The translations under genes were made by a program, and so were the position numbers. The notes under the pieces were generated by a model. It was not told the origin of the DNA. It did not search any database and saw only the letters and a program-made list of their open reading frames with translations. 64,000 nt of DNA from the NCBI GenBank assembly GCA_020002265.1, contig CP048228.1:949120-1013119 (forward strand). The letters run 5' to 3'. Origin of the DNA: Anaplasmataceae bacterium AB001_6. GTDB lineage: Bacteria > Pseudomonadota > Alphaproteobacteria > Rickettsiales > Anaplasmataceae. Shown piece after piece: positions 1 through 9,212 of the stretch (its first letter is position 1; every line of letters begins with the position of its first letter).

Positions 1-696
1 CTGCCCTTCTGTGTATATATTTGACTGTTCAACAAGAGATATAGCATCCCTCATAGAACCCTTAGAAATTGTCGCTAAGAATTTTAATGCTTCATCATCA
101 AAAGATATATTTTCATCCGCGATAATCTTTTTCATGTATTTTATTTGATCAATTTCTGGAACTCTTTGCAAGAAGAATCTCTGAGCACGAGAAATAATCG
201 TTAATGGAATTTTTTCAATTTCTGTTGTAGCCATTATGAATTTTACATGAGCATAACATTCTTCGAAAATCTTCAATAGTGCATTAAATGCTCCTTTAGA
301 AAGCATATGTGCTTCATCTATTATATAAACTTTATATCTTGAATAAATTGGTAAATAGCTTGCATTTTCTACTATACTTCGTATATCTTCCACTCCGTTA
401 TTACTAGCAGCATCAAGTTCTAAAATATCTCCTGTGAGATCCCCAGATATAACAGATACACAAGAACGACACTGATTACAAGGCTCTGTAGTAACACCAG
501 TCTCACAATTTATAGATTTAGCAATAATACGTGCTATAGAAGTTTTTCCTACACCATAAGAACCCGAAAGTATAATAGTGGAAGCCAGATTATCAGATTT
601 AATAGAATTCAACAATACCTTAATAGTAAAATCTTGGCCGACTATTTGATCTAAGGAAGAAGGTCTATATTTATTATAAAGAGCAACATAAGACAT
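1..696 (-). CDS. dnaX: DNA polymerase III subunit gamma/tau, N-terminal part (cut by window edge)
   Basis: The reading frame enters from the left edge and starts at ATG 696, so the C-terminal part lies outside the window. The 232 visible residues hold the clamp-loader AAA+ core. They show the N-terminal YNKYRP segment, a Walker A motif (GSYGVGKTS, about 45-53), four zinc-binding cysteines (C64, C73, C76, C79), a DEAH Walker B box at 127-130 and an SRAQ sensor motif. The product loads the beta clamp and organises the replicative polymerase. The 4.5S RNA gene lies just upstream on the same strand, an arrangement also known from other bacteria. Confidence 0.95.
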   Translation of the reverse strand, partial: MSYVALYNKYRPSSLDQIVGQDFTIKVLLNSIKSDNLASTIILSGSYGVGKTSIARIIAKSINCETGVTTEPCNQCRSCVSVISGDLTGDILELDAASNNGVEDIRSIVENASYLPIYSRYKVYIIDEAHMLSKGAFNALLKIFEECYAHVKFIMATTEIEKIPLTIISRAQRFFLQRVPEIDQIKYMKKIIADENISFDDEALKFLATISKGSMRDAISLVEQSNIYTEGQ

Positions 697-723
697 ATGG
701 CATCCAAAAAAAACAACCACACG

Positions 724-809
724 AAAAAGAGTGACCTGACCTGGCTCAACAAAGCTCTAGCTGCTACATTTCTGCCCTGACTAAGTAAGCAGTTGAACCA
801 CCCAAGTCA
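724..809 (-). ncRNA. ffs: Signal recognition particle RNA (small 4.5S type)
   Basis: Read on the minus strand, the segment contains GTCAGGGCAGAAATGTAGCAGC. This matches the conserved SRP domain IV: a GNAA-type tetraloop (GAAA) closed by A-U and C-G pairs, then the AGCAGC side of the internal loop. Outside it, GGTTCAAC pairs over 8 bp with GTTGAGCC, and TGACTT pairs with AGGTCA, giving the long rod expected of SRP RNA. The RNA ends in a run of T (724-728). A promoter lies at 815-843, and its predicted start falls at the first base of the outer helix. The RNA partners with Ffh in membrane protein targeting. Exact ends are inferred. Confidence 0.85.
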
Positions 810-814
810 TAAGC

Positions 815-843
815 AGTGTAACATACACTTTCAAACCTAACAA
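815..843 (-). promoter_or_regulatory. Promoter of the 4.5S RNA gene
   Basis: On the minus strand a -35-like TTGTTA (838-843) is followed after 17 bp by a -10-like TACACT (815-820). The expected start, near 808-809, coincides with the 5' end of the SRP RNA rod. Read by eye only. Confidence 0.5.
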
Positions 844-922
844 TACTGTACATATCAAAGATCTATTTTTGTGTTAAATTAAGAAGATATTAGATGCACA
901 TAAAATATACAAATGCTAAATT

Positions 923-1945
923 CTATACACACTCATGCTTTTCAGGATTAATATAAGCATTAGCCTCTGAAATTAAATTATCTATTATCTGTTTAACAGG
1001 TAGTTCTTCTTTAATAAGGCCAACACTTTGCCCAGACATCAATGAACCCCTTTCTATATCACCTTCTATTACTGCTCTTCTTAAAGCACCAGCCCAGAAT
1101 TTTTCAACTCGCAGAATAGCTTCCTGCTTAGATAGCTTGCCTTCTTTCATCAATTTTAGGCTCTCTTTCTGAACTTCAATAAACTCCCTTGTTGCAAGAT
1201 TATTAATAGAACGCACTGGTATTACCGGTATTTCAGGACTAAATTGCACCGAAACTTGTGCATCACGTGCATTAGCTTTCAACATAACTTTCTTAAAATT
1301 CTCATGAGCAATAGATTCCTTTGCACAGGCAAATAATGTTCCAATTTGACATCCACTTGCACCCATACGTAAGAAATTAACAATACTACTTCCAGAACCT
1401 ATGCCGCCAGCAACAAAAACTGGCACTTCTTTTACATAAGGTAATATTTCTTGAGCTAATACCAATGTGCTAACAGGGCCAATATGGCCACCAGCTTCAC
1501 TGCCTTCTATAACTAATGCATCAATACCAATTCTAATCAGACGCTTTGACAAGCTCAATGTTGGAGCAAAAGCCATTGTTTTTACTTCAGATTTTTTTGC
1601 TTTCTCTATATGTTTAGCAGAAGGCATTCCTCCGGCGAATATTATATATTTAACACCATTAGATATACATACATCGATTAATTCATCTAACTGAGGATGC
1701 ACCATTATGAGATTAACCCCATAAGGCTTCCCGTTGAGAAGTTCATTAGTAACTATTATTTCCTTATGTAACATATCAGGACTCATAGAACTACAAGCCA
1801 AGATTCCAAAACCTCCTGCATCTGCAATAGCTTTCACCAAAGTATGATCCGAAATCCAACTCATAGCTCCAGCCATTATAGAATGTTCAACACCAAGAAA
1901 ATCAGCACCTCTTTTCCAAAATTGTGAAACATTAAGAATAGACAT
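923..1945 (-). CDS. Nitronate monooxygenase / FabK-like flavin enzyme (NPD family)
   Basis: This is a TIM-barrel FMN protein of the 2-nitropropane dioxygenase/FabK family. It has an N-terminal IMAGAMSWISD segment, a central EGSEAGGHIG motif with the family histidine at about residue 154, and a VFVAGGIGSG phosphate-binding stretch near 176 followed by GCQIGTLF. I start it at ATG 1945 (340 aa), because the 16 residues available upstream are hydrophobic and lie outside the family fold. Members act either on nitronates or as enoyl-ACP reductase II; the sequence alone does not decide between them. It is a single gene with no clear operon partner. Confidence 0.8.
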   Translation of the reverse strand: MSILNVSQFWKRGADFLGVEHSIMAGAMSWISDHTLVKAIADAGGFGILACSSMSPDMLHKEIIVTNELLNGKPYGVNLIMVHPQLDELIDVCISNGVKYIIFAGGMPSAKHIEKAKKSEVKTMAFAPTLSLSKRLIRIGIDALVIEGSEAGGHIGPVSTLVLAQEILPYVKEVPVFVAGGIGSGSSIVNFLRMGASGCQIGTLFACAKESIAHENFKKVMLKANARDAQVSVQFSPEIPVIPVRSINNLATREFIEVQKESLKLMKEGKLSKQEAILRVEKFWAGALRRAVIEGDIERGSLMSGQSVGLIKEELPVKQIIDNLISEANAYINPEKHECV

Positions 1946-2086
1946 AGTCAACAACACTAAAAAAGAAAATAGTAAAGATAAATTGATACACACTACCGGT
2001 AATTATGTATTAATTATAATCAAAAGTACAGATGTAATTAAATAAACTATTTTATCGCTTATAATGTAAAAAATATTCTAACAATA

Positions 2087-2095
2087 TGTTATAAT
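2087..2095 (+). promoter_or_regulatory. Extended -10 promoter of yajC
   Basis: TGTTATAAT (TG-n-TATAAT) matches an extended -10 element exactly. No good -35 is visible. It lies about 36 bp before the yajC start codon. Confidence 0.45.
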
Positions 2096-2130
2096 CCGAG
2101 CGAATTGTATTAAATAAACAGGTTTTTTCA

Positions 2131-2460
2131 ATGTGTGATGATGTTGATTTAATTGAAGAAAGCTCAGCTGCCTCAGAAAGTGAAGGACCATCGGCACTAA
2201 TGAGTATGCTGCCATTGGCTGTAATATTTGTTGTTTTCTATTTTTTGGTTATTCGCCCACAATCTAAAAAAATTAAAAAGCATAATAATATGCTAGAGAA
2301 TTTAAAGAAAAATGATAAAGTTATCACATCAGGTGGAATTATAGGAACTATCAATAGAATAGTAGATAAAAGAGTTTATCTAAGCATCTCAGAAGATAAA
2401 AATATTGAGATTATAGTAGATAGAAATTTTATCTCTGGTTTGGATTCAGAAGCAAAATAA
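2131..2460 (+). CDS. yajC: Preprotein translocase subunit YajC
   Basis: This is a small accessory subunit (109 aa) of the SecDF-YajC complex, which assists protein export at the inner membrane. It has an acidic N-terminus, one transmembrane helix (about 22-42) ending in the family motif FLVIRPQSKKIKKH, and a cytoplasmic domain with NDKVITSGGIIGTI. Length and layout are typical. It is preceded by an extended -10 promoter and converges with dnaG 21 bp downstream. secF lies elsewhere in this window (11464), so the sec accessory genes are not in one operon. Confidence 0.93.
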   Translation: MCDDVDLIEESSAASESEGPSALMSMLPLAVIFVVFYFLVIRPQSKKIKKHNNMLENLKKNDKVITSGGIIGTINRIVDKRVYLSISEDKNIEIIVDRNFISGLDSEAK

Positions 2461-2481
2461 GTGTGATGCTTATTGCAAAAA

Positions 2482-4359
2482 TTATGGATGATTTTTGATT
2501 TGATCGAAGAATTCTGAAATTTTTTCAGCATCGGGATTGCCTTGCTTAAGATCTTCGTGTTTTTTATGTAGCATCTCTGATTTATAATGCTTATCAAAGT
2601 CTTTTGCTGCTTTCTCTTTAGTAAGGTTATTATATCTTAAAAAAGATTCTGTAGTGGTGTCGCTTATAATCTCAATAATTGTATCTTCGGTACAATTTTC
2701 TTTTATTAGAGGAGCAAAAAATTTCTTTATTGTTTCAGTGTTAGTTGAGCTAATCTGAGTGTTTTGTATGTTCTGTCTGATATAAAGAATGAAATTCTGA
2801 CAATCATTTTGAGATTGCACATCATTGATGAAGCTAATTAAAAATTCAAGCATAATAATATTTCTTTTATCATGAAATTGAATTTCAGAGATTTTTTCAT
2901 CCCTATTAGATTCAAGGAGAATTTCTGGATACATAACAGATAATTGCAAGAGCATGTTTTTATAAAGATTATCTTTCTCTTTATTCTTTGAAGAGTCAAA
3001 ATTATAGTCATTAAGATCAATCTGTTTATTCTTCGATTTTCCAAGCATTTTAACTGCGGCAAATATTCTACGCCCAAAAAAACTTTTCAATGCAAAATAG
3101 GCGTTGGCATTATCTTTCTTGTTTATGAAAGAAAGAAATTCCTTTTCTATAAGCGATAAAAATTCAATCTGTTCTTCAGGAGAAAAGGGGGAGGTTCTTG
3201 CTTTTATATCTCGTTGTTTAACATAAAATTCCCATATTGCATCACTTATATCAAGAGGATTTTTCAATAATTTAGAAAACAGATTTTTATTCTCTATATA
3301 CATATCATATGGATCTTTTCCATCTGGAAGAAATATTATTCGCACACGAGATGTAAAATCTACATCATTATTATATATAGTCTGAATAGAACGTTTAAAG
3401 GCATTTAATCCCGCATTATCTCCATCGAAACATAATATAATTTTTTTAAATCTCTTGAGAATATTTATATGAGAAGGTGTAAACGAAGTTCCCAGAATAC
3501 CAAGTGCTTTAACACCTGCCATTTGCAAAGTTATAGTATCTATATATCCTTCAACAATAACCACAAAATTATAAAGATTTTTTTCGGTAATATATGTAAA
3601 TGTCTTATGCATATTCAGCAACTGATCAAATCCATAAAACACCTTACTCTTATGAAAAATTTCCGTTTCTGGAGAATTTAAATATTTTGAATCTCTTGAT
3701 GTGGAGTTATTACTACCTGATGGCAATAATCTTCCGCCAAATGCCACAATGTTAGCTTTATTATCTTTAATTGGAAAAATTATTCTATTTTTAAAAAGAG
3801 CAAATCCATTACGACTTAATAAGCCTGCTTTCTTTATCATGCCAATCGCATGCGTTTCTTTCAATTTGTTGAGAATAACATTGTTATCTGGAGCAAATCC
3901 TATCTCATACAATTTGCATACCATTTTAAAATCAAAGCCTAGATTTTCTATGCGTTGTCTAATATAACTTAAAGCCTTATTTGATCGAAATAATTCATCA
4001 GTAAAGAACTTATTAGTTTCTTTTAAAATTGCTGAAATAATATTTAATTCAGAATATTTATTCTTATTGGAATTTTTATCATAGTTTATATCTACATTTG
4101 CCATATTAGCTAAAAATTCAAGTGCTACAATAAAACTGCAGTTATCAAATTCCTGTATAAAAGAAAACATATCACCATGTTTTCCACAACCAAAGCAATA
4201 ATATGATTCTTGTTTATCATCAACTTTAAAAGAAGGGGTTTTTTCATTATGAAAAGGACATAAAGCCCACATTACATTAGCTGTATTATTCAATCTAATG
4301 CGTGTAGAAATTACCTCTGAGATGCTCAATCGAGCTTTGATTAAAGAGACATAATCCAT
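2482..4359 (-). CDS. dnaG: DNA primase
   Basis: This is the 625-aa primase that makes RNA primers for the replication fork. The N-terminal zinc ribbon has ligands C34, H37, C55 and C58 (CPFHNEKTPSF ... CFGCGKHGD). The RNA polymerase core contains the Toprim signature VEGYIDTITL (about 269-278) and the metal-binding DGDNAGLNA (about 311-319). The C-terminal DnaB-interacting region is divergent, as usual. The ATG shares one base with the acpS stop codon (TAATG), so the two genes are probably translationally coupled. Confidence 0.95.
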   Translation of the reverse strand: MDYVSLIKARLSISEVISTRIRLNNTANVMWALCPFHNEKTPSFKVDDKQESYYCFGCGKHGDMFSFIQEFDNCSFIVALEFLANMANVDINYDKNSNKNKYSELNIISAILKETNKFFTDELFRSNKALSYIRQRIENLGFDFKMVCKLYEIGFAPDNNVILNKLKETHAIGMIKKAGLLSRNGFALFKNRIIFPIKDNKANIVAFGGRLLPSGSNNSTSRDSKYLNSPETEIFHKSKVFYGFDQLLNMHKTFTYITEKNLYNFVVIVEGYIDTITLQMAGVKALGILGTSFTPSHINILKRFKKIILCFDGDNAGLNAFKRSIQTIYNNDVDFTSRVRIIFLPDGKDPYDMYIENKNLFSKLLKNPLDISDAIWEFYVKQRDIKARTSPFSPEEQIEFLSLIEKEFLSFINKKDNANAYFALKSFFGRRIFAAVKMLGKSKNKQIDLNDYNFDSSKNKEKDNLYKNMLLQLSVMYPEILLESNRDEKISEIQFHDKRNIIMLEFLISFINDVQSQNDCQNFILYIRQNIQNTQISSTNTETIKKFFAPLIKENCTEDTIIEIISDTTTESFLRYNNLTKEKAAKDFDKHYKSEMLHKKHEDLKQGNPDAEKISEFFDQIKNHP

Positions 4360-4703
4360 TATTTTATTATAACAAAAGCAATAGCATATTCTATCTCATC
4401 ACTCATTGATACCTCTGCAGTATCATCTTGCAATCCAGTAATATAAAGTTTGGGCTTTCCAAATGAATTATTTCTCACTTCAATACTAGATAAAGCCATA
4501 CCTTTGCGTGCACCAACAGCTTTTATATAAGCTTCTTTTGCCGCGAATCTTTTAGCAAAAAAAGCAGCCAGAGAATCTAGATGACAAAAAACTTTAGATT
4601 GTTCTATTTCATATTGAGAAAAAACTTTTTTTAAAAATTTATCTCCATAGATCTCTATCATTCTTCGTATTCGTAAAGTTGAAACTATATCCACTCCTAT
4701 CAT
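4359..4703 (-). CDS. acpS: Holo-[acyl-carrier-protein] synthase
   Basis: AcpS transfers 4'-phosphopantetheine from CoA to a serine of acyl carrier protein, activating it for fatty acid synthesis. The 114-aa reading has the family motifs MIGVDIV at the N-terminus (Mg-binding Asp) and FFAKRFAAKEAYIKAVG (Mg-binding Glu in the KEA segment). I choose ATG 4703; a TTG four codons upstream is possible but would precede the conserved start of the fold. The stop overlaps the dnaG start by one base. Confidence 0.92.
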   Translation of the reverse strand: MIGVDIVSTLRIRRMIEIYGDKFLKKVFSQYEIEQSKVFCHLDSLAAFFAKRFAAKEAYIKAVGARKGMALSSIEVRNNSFGKPKLYITGLQDDTAEVSMSDEIEYAIAFVIIK

Positions 4704-4925
4704 ACTAAATAACAATCACATAAAAAGGAATTATATCACATAAAATTTTTCTGAACTTAATTGTAAAACAAAAAAATTCAGCACTTTTATTATTAAAGTA
4801 GCATTATTTGATTTTTTTATATATACTAATATTATAATATTTGATATATATATTAATAATATTGTCTCACATATTCCATTAATCTTAATCTAACACATTT
4901 TCAATACAATTGATAAAAGAACATT

Positions 4926-5408
4926 ATGCCAGTATCTACAATGATAGAAGATTCCAAAAGCGAACAAGTATCCGATAATGAAGAAAATATGAAAGTAAAG
5001 CATATTGATATTGAAGAATATATTGATATCTCCAAAAGAATCACGGAATTAAGATTTAATATATACAAAAAAGTAGCAGCTATAATAACAATGCTGCAAT
5101 TAATAAATAGAATAAAAGAAACAGAGAAAATTCTGCATCAAACACAAAACTCTGAAGTTGTAAAGATTTTTCGCCACTTGATTAGCACCGAAAGAAGACG
5201 ATTAATCTACATTATGCGATTGATAAACAGCTCAAAAGAACTTGATAAATCTCATAAGATATCAGAAAAGAATTTTGTAATAAACAATATACTTAAGATA
5301 TCTGGTTTATCTCAAGACCTCCCAAGTAGCAATATACAAGATATAAATCCAAACAACATACAGGCTTTATCTGAACGACAAGGTCCTGAAATAAGTTTTA
5401 AAAAATAG
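4926..5408 (+). CDS. Hypothetical protein, charged and mostly helical
   Basis: I do not recognise this 160-aa protein. It has an acidic first 40 residues, a middle part (about 45-105) rich in Ile, Lys, Arg and Glu that looks helical or weakly coiled-coil, and a polar Asn/Ser-rich tail. No signal peptide or membrane span is evident. It sits alone on the plus strand between acpS (-) and sdhA (-) and converges on sdhA with a 2-bp gap. The upstream 210 bp are very AT-rich. It could be a lineage-specific protein; the intact frame of this length supports it being real. Confidence 0.55.
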   Translation: MPVSTMIEDSKSEQVSDNEENMKVKHIDIEEYIDISKRITELRFNIYKKVAAIITMLQLINRIKETEKILHQTQNSEVVKIFRHLISTERRRLIYIMRLINSSKELDKSHKISEKNFVINNILKISGLSQDLPSSNIQDINPNNIQALSERQGPEISFKK

Positions 5409-5410
5409 TA

Positions 5411-7231
5411 TTAATATACTCTCTTTTTAGGCTTTATATATTCAACTTCATCTGTCAAAGTCTCTGTATGAACGCGTCTGTAATCAATTTTTACTGAATA
5501 ATCTTTAGGGTCAATCCAACATAGAGTATGCTTCATCCAGTTTTTATCATCTCTTTCTTTATAATCTTCTCTAGAATGAGCGCCTCGACTTTCAGTTCTA
5601 TTATGAGCAGAATTAACTGTAGCAAAAGCTTGAATTAGCAAATTTCTTAACTCTAGTGTCTCCATTAAATCGGTATTCCAAATCAATTCCTTATCTTTGA
5701 TTGAAACTCCGGAATCAAAATTCTTCAACAAATCAAACATGACATTTTTAGCTTTTGCCATACTTGCATCATCTCTGAATACAGCGGTACATTCTTGCAT
5801 TACAGATTGCATATCTTTTCTGACTCTAGGAGCAAAAATTCCTCCAGACCTTCTAAATCTTAGTTCATCAAAATAAGAAATAACTTCATCTATCTCACTT
5901 TGAGAAATAACGGGTTGATCAATATTATTCACAATCTCAGAAGCTTTTATTGCAGCAGCACGACCAAAGACTATTAAATCTAATAATGAGTTAGATCCTA
6001 GCCTATTTGCGCCATGCACAGAGATACATGCAGCTTCTCCAATAGCCATCAAACCTTCAACGGCAAATTCATCACAGAGCTTATCAGCTCCCTTCTTTTT
6101 TGAATTAGAAAAATTAAGAACTTGTCCATGCATATCAGTTGGGATGCCACCCATGTTATAATGCACAGTTGGTATAACAGGGATTGGTTCTTTGGTAACA
6201 TCAACTCCAGCAAAAATTTTAGCTGTTTCAGTTATTCCAGGTAAACGTGAGTGTAATATATCTTTTGGTATATGAGATAGTTGCAAATATACGTGATCTT
6301 TTTTCTCGCCTACGCCGCGTCCTTCTTTAATTTCAGTAGCAATAGAACGGCTAACAACATCTCTAGATGCAAGATCTTTTGCATGAGGAGCATAACGTTC
6401 CATAAAACGTTCACCTTTTGCATTAAGCAAAAATCCTCCTTCACCCCTTGCACCTTCTGTAATTAAACATCCGCTACCATATATCCCCGTTGGATGAAAT
6501 TGTACAAATTCTGCATCTTGCAATGGAATGCCTTTACGCAACACCATACCTCCACCATCACCTGTGCAAGTATGTGCACTAGTAGCAGAAAAATATGCCT
6601 TACCATAACCACCTGTTGCCAGAACAACTATCTTGGCATTAAAAATGTGCAAACTCCCATCTTGTAGACACCACGCAATAACACCTTTGCATTTTGAATC
6701 TTCAATTATGAGATCAAGGACAAAATATTCAACATAGAATTCTGTTCCAAGTTTCACACACTGTTGGTATAACGTATGCAATATAGCGTGACCCGTTTTA
6801 TCTGCTGCGGCACAAGTTCTCTGAGCTTGTTTTCCTTCTCCGAATTTAGTAGTCATTCCACCAAAAGCTCTTTGATATATCTTTCCTTCTGATGTACGAG
6901 AAAATGGAACACCATAGTGCTCTAACTCTAATATGGATTGAGGTGCCATTTTACACATATATTCTATGGCATCCTGATCACCTAACCAATCAGAACCCTT
7001 AACTGTATCATACATATGCCAGCGCCAGTCATCTTCATCCATATTTCCCAATGCAGCACTTATCCCACCTTGAGCTGCCACCGTATGACTTCTTGTAGGA
7101 AAAACTTTGGATATGCAAGCTGTTTTCATATTACGCTCAACCATCCCAAGAGATGCTCTTAACCCAGCACCACCAGCACCAACAACAACGACATCATAAT
7201 CGTGACGCATTATATCATAAGACGCAATCAT
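5411..7231 (-). CDS. sdhA: Succinate dehydrogenase flavoprotein subunit
   Basis: SdhA oxidises succinate to fumarate in the TCA cycle and respiratory complex II, on the inner face of the cytoplasmic membrane. It has a dinucleotide-binding GAGGAG near the N-terminus, the [10 protein letters not shown] segment carrying the covalent FAD histidine (about residue 49), and the active-site block [20 protein letters not shown]. It ends in the usual R/Y-rich tail (KPKKRVY). Length (606 aa) is typical. I start at ATG 7231; ATG 7210 ([11 protein letters not shown]) is a possible alternative. No sdhB, sdhC or sdhD lies within this window. Confidence 0.95.
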   Translation of the reverse strand: MIASYDIMRHDYDVVVVGAGGAGLRASLGMVERNMKTACISKVFPTRSHTVAAQGGISAALGNMDEDDWRWHMYDTVKGSDWLGDQDAIEYMCKMAPQSILELEHYGVPFSRTSEGKIYQRAFGGMTTKFGEGKQAQRTCAAADKTGHAILHTLYQQCVKLGTEFYVEYFVLDLIIEDSKCKGVIAWCLQDGSLHIFNAKIVVLATGGYGKAYFSATSAHTCTGDGGGMVLRKGIPLQDAEFVQFHPTGIYGSGCLITEGARGEGGFLLNAKGERFMERYAPHAKDLASRDVVSRSIATEIKEGRGVGEKKDHVYLQLSHIPKDILHSRLPGITETAKIFAGVDVTKEPIPVIPTVHYNMGGIPTDMHGQVLNFSNSKKKGADKLCDEFAVEGLMAIGEAACISVHGANRLGSNSLLDLIVFGRAAAIKASEIVNNIDQPVISQSEIDEVISYFDELRFRRSGGIFAPRVRKDMQSVMQECTAVFRDDASMAKAKNVMFDLLKNFDSGVSIKDKELIWNTDLMETLELRNLLIQAFATVNSAHNRTESRGAHSREDYKERDDKNWMKHTLCWIDPKDYSVKIDYRRVHTETLTDEVEYIKPKKRVY

Positions 7232-7427
7232 CACTAAAACATAGATAAAAAATTCTAGACTAAGATTATCACTTCATAATAAATAGTCAACTAACCTAAA
7301 AAAGAAATAGCTAACTACACTCAGTGAAACGTGTTACAAGAAACAGTAACAACAACAAAGGCGTAAAATATACAAACAAAATTTGTAAAATGATAATCAT
7401 TACAAGAAAATATCCATTAAATAAATT

Positions 7428-8078
7428 TCAATCTAAGTGAAAGATTCTTTGAGCACAATTTCTATTTAGAATAGTATCTATTATGTTTGCTAAAGGTAGA
7501 TATTCTTCAAATCTATCTTCATCCAACTTTACTTTATTAGGTAAAATAGCACTGATTGTTATTCTATCTGAAAGGCTTTCTATCATCTCTCCAAAATTGA
7601 AGAGAGTTTTTTTGCTCAAAGTATAAGTAAAATACTTTTTGATATCTTTACGCAAAACCATTCTGTCGCACATATTAATTATTTTTACCTTATATTTAGT
7701 GTTCTTTTTTAATAAGAATTTAGAAAGTAGAATTGGTATCTTTACATGAATCATGAAGAAAGCATCAAAATCTTTCATTTTGATATCTTCAAATGATTGG
7801 GGATAAAAAATTGAAGCATTGTTAATCAGCACACTAGGAATAATTCCATCATTTGCAAATGCAGATAGATTATCAATAATATCACATTGATCATCCAATA
7901 AATCTCGACAAATCACATAGCATTGCACATTATATTTTTGAGTAATAAATGTCTTCAAAGCGCTTGCTTTATCGCCTGAGCGATAATAATGCAGTATTAT
8001 ATTATATCCTTTTTTTGCCAAGCTAATTGCAATAGATTGCCCTAAATTACTTGTTCCTCCAGTTATCAATGCATACAT
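7428..8078 (-). CDS. Short-chain dehydrogenase, pteridine reductase-like (PTR1/FolM type)
   Basis: This is a 216-aa Rossmann-fold SDR. Visible features are an N-terminal TGGTSNLG nucleotide-binding motif, an HYYRSGD segment after the second strand, NNASIFYP, a strand ending INMCDRMV, and the catalytic Tyr-Lys pair in YTLSK. NNASxFYP and the N-x-CD-x-MV strand resemble pteridine reductase PTR1 and dihydromonapterin reductase FolM more than FabG. Reduction of dihydrofolate or dihydromonapterin is therefore the best guess. The C-terminus is short. It is a single gene, with 190 bp to sdhA and about 590 bp of non-coding sequence upstream. Confidence 0.65.
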   Translation of the reverse strand: MYALITGGTSNLGQSIAISLAKKGYNIILHYYRSGDKASALKTFITQKYNVQCYVICRDLLDDQCDIIDNLSAFANDGIIPSVLINNASIFYPQSFEDIKMKDFDAFFMIHVKIPILLSKFLLKKNTKYKVKIINMCDRMVLRKDIKKYFTYTLSKKTLFNFGEMIESLSDRITISAILPNKVKLDEDRFEEYLPLANIIDTILNRNCAQRIFHLD

Positions 8079-8670
8079 ATTATTATTTACTGTTATTGGT
8101 GATGAAAAAATTCGTTAATAAAATTTTAGTATAAGTTATTAATTTTATATATATCAACAAATCACAGCATCAAGACATTTAGTGATTTTTTACGAAAATT
8201 AATTTAAAAGGTAAAAATAGAATTAAAAAATATCCTTGCGTCCTGTGGAAAAGTCATAAATTTGTTTTTTATAGCAGCAAATATGTAGTCATACAGAAAA
8301 TTATTGTTAAATCATCGTATTATTATTTATAAATATCGGTATAAATCGTAGAGACTGTATTTTCAATAAGAAAGTTTTTTATAATATGAATGGTGCTTTA
8401 TGCTAAAAATAGCATAAAAAACAAATAACTGAAAAAGCTAGGAACAGTCTGAGAAAACATTAAATCAAAAAAATAATTAAACAATTAATAGTTGAAAATT
8501 TAATCAAAAAGAAATATATATTATTAATAAACTATTAAAATTTATAATAAATGACAAATACAGAGTTTAATGTGCCATAAAATACCAAATATCCTTGAAA
8601 TTATTTACTTAAAATGTAGAAAATGCTAAAATCTGAGTAGATTTGATATCTGCTATCAAATTTTCTTTGA
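8079..8670. other. 592-bp AT-rich intergenic region without a recognised gene
   Basis: No reading frame or RNA could be supported. The sequence is strongly A/T biased, with scattered short direct repeats. The promoter of the tRNA-Met gene is presumably at its right end; TTGAAA and TAAAAT-like hexamers are present, but the pairing is ambiguous. Confidence 0.5.
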
Positions 8671-8744
8671 AGCGATGTAGCTCAGTTGGTTAGAGCAATG
8701 GGATCATAATCCATGTGTCGGGGGTTCGACTCCCTCCATCGTTA
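8671..8744 (+). tRNA. tRNA-Met (anticodon CAT), elongator type
   Basis: The cloverleaf folds by hand. Acceptor AGCGATG pairs with CATCGTT; the D-arm is GCTC/GAGC; the anticodon arm ATGGG-ATCATAA-TCCAT gives CAT at 34-36; the T-arm GGGGG-TTCGACT-CCCTC holds the TTCGA loop; the discriminator is A. The body resembles elongator tRNA-Met of alphaproteobacteria. CAT could also belong to an Ile tRNA modified to lysidine, which cannot be excluded by eye. CCA is not encoded. Confidence 0.9.
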
Positions 8745-8931
8745 TAATTTTTATGATTAATTATCACATCCCCTTTTGCTTATTCGTTGTTATTTGGTGC
8801 TGTTTATTTTTTGAATTCAAAGAGTAAAAAACTTTCTAAAGAAAATAGTTACGATAATTGCGACTCCATTGAAAGTAGTCGCTAAAAAAAGATCCAATCT
8901 CAAAAAATAGAACCTCTTCGCGAAGTTCTTA

Positions 8932-9030
8932 TTGAAAGATTAGTGGAGTAACAGAAAACCCAAAGATGATAATATAGGGAGGAAAGGATATGGAAGGCAT
9001 TGTGTCCCTGTTACTCCACTAATCTTTCAA
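8932..9030. repeat. Perfect 23-bp inverted repeat bounding a 99-bp element
   Basis: The left arm 8932-8954 begins TTGAAAGATTAGTGG. The right arm 9008-9030 is its exact reverse complement. They are separated by 53 bp rich in G and A. As RNA this would form a very stable long hairpin; as DNA it resembles terminal inverted repeats of a miniature element. No target-site duplication is obvious. Confidence 0.8.
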
Positions 9031-9164
9031 AGTAAATGCTAAAATAGCACCAGATCATTATACCAACTCTGGCAAGTAAAAGCCAATACTCTTATTATAA
9101 AAACAGCAATTATCTTTAAAAAAGACCAAAAAGCGCTTAAGAAAGTACAATTAAAATTATAAAT

Positions 9165-9186
9165 TATAAAAAATTAATTTTTTATA
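9165..9186 (-). terminator. AT-only palindrome downstream of purQ, possible terminator
   Basis: A perfect 22-nt palindrome made only of A and T lies 27 bp after the purQ stop codon. On the minus strand the hairpin is followed by an A/T-rich stretch. Without G-C pairs it would be weak, so a terminator role is only suggested by its position. Confidence 0.25.
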
Positions 9187-9212
9187 AAAATAAATTACAA
9201 AAAAAAACACAA

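Larger units (their letters stand above)
8745..9212. other. 468-bp intergenic region with structured elements
   Basis: No protein gene is supported. It contains a short hairpin around the palindrome CTTCGCGAAG (about 8908-8930), a perfect 23-bp inverted repeat (8932-8954 and 9008-9030) and an A/T-only palindrome at 9165-9186. The central part (8890-9030) is less AT-rich than its surroundings, which may mean a small RNA or a miniature mobile element. Confidence 0.5.

Noticed and set aside
8881..9030. CRISPR array
   Set aside because: There is one inverted repeat pair only, with no regular direct repeats and spacers, and no cas genes in the window.
8891..9035. RNase P RNA or tmRNA in the structured gap after tRNA-Met
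   Set aside because: GGGAGGAAAGG resembles part of the RNase P core only slightly; the conserved helices and a tmRNA tag frame are missing.
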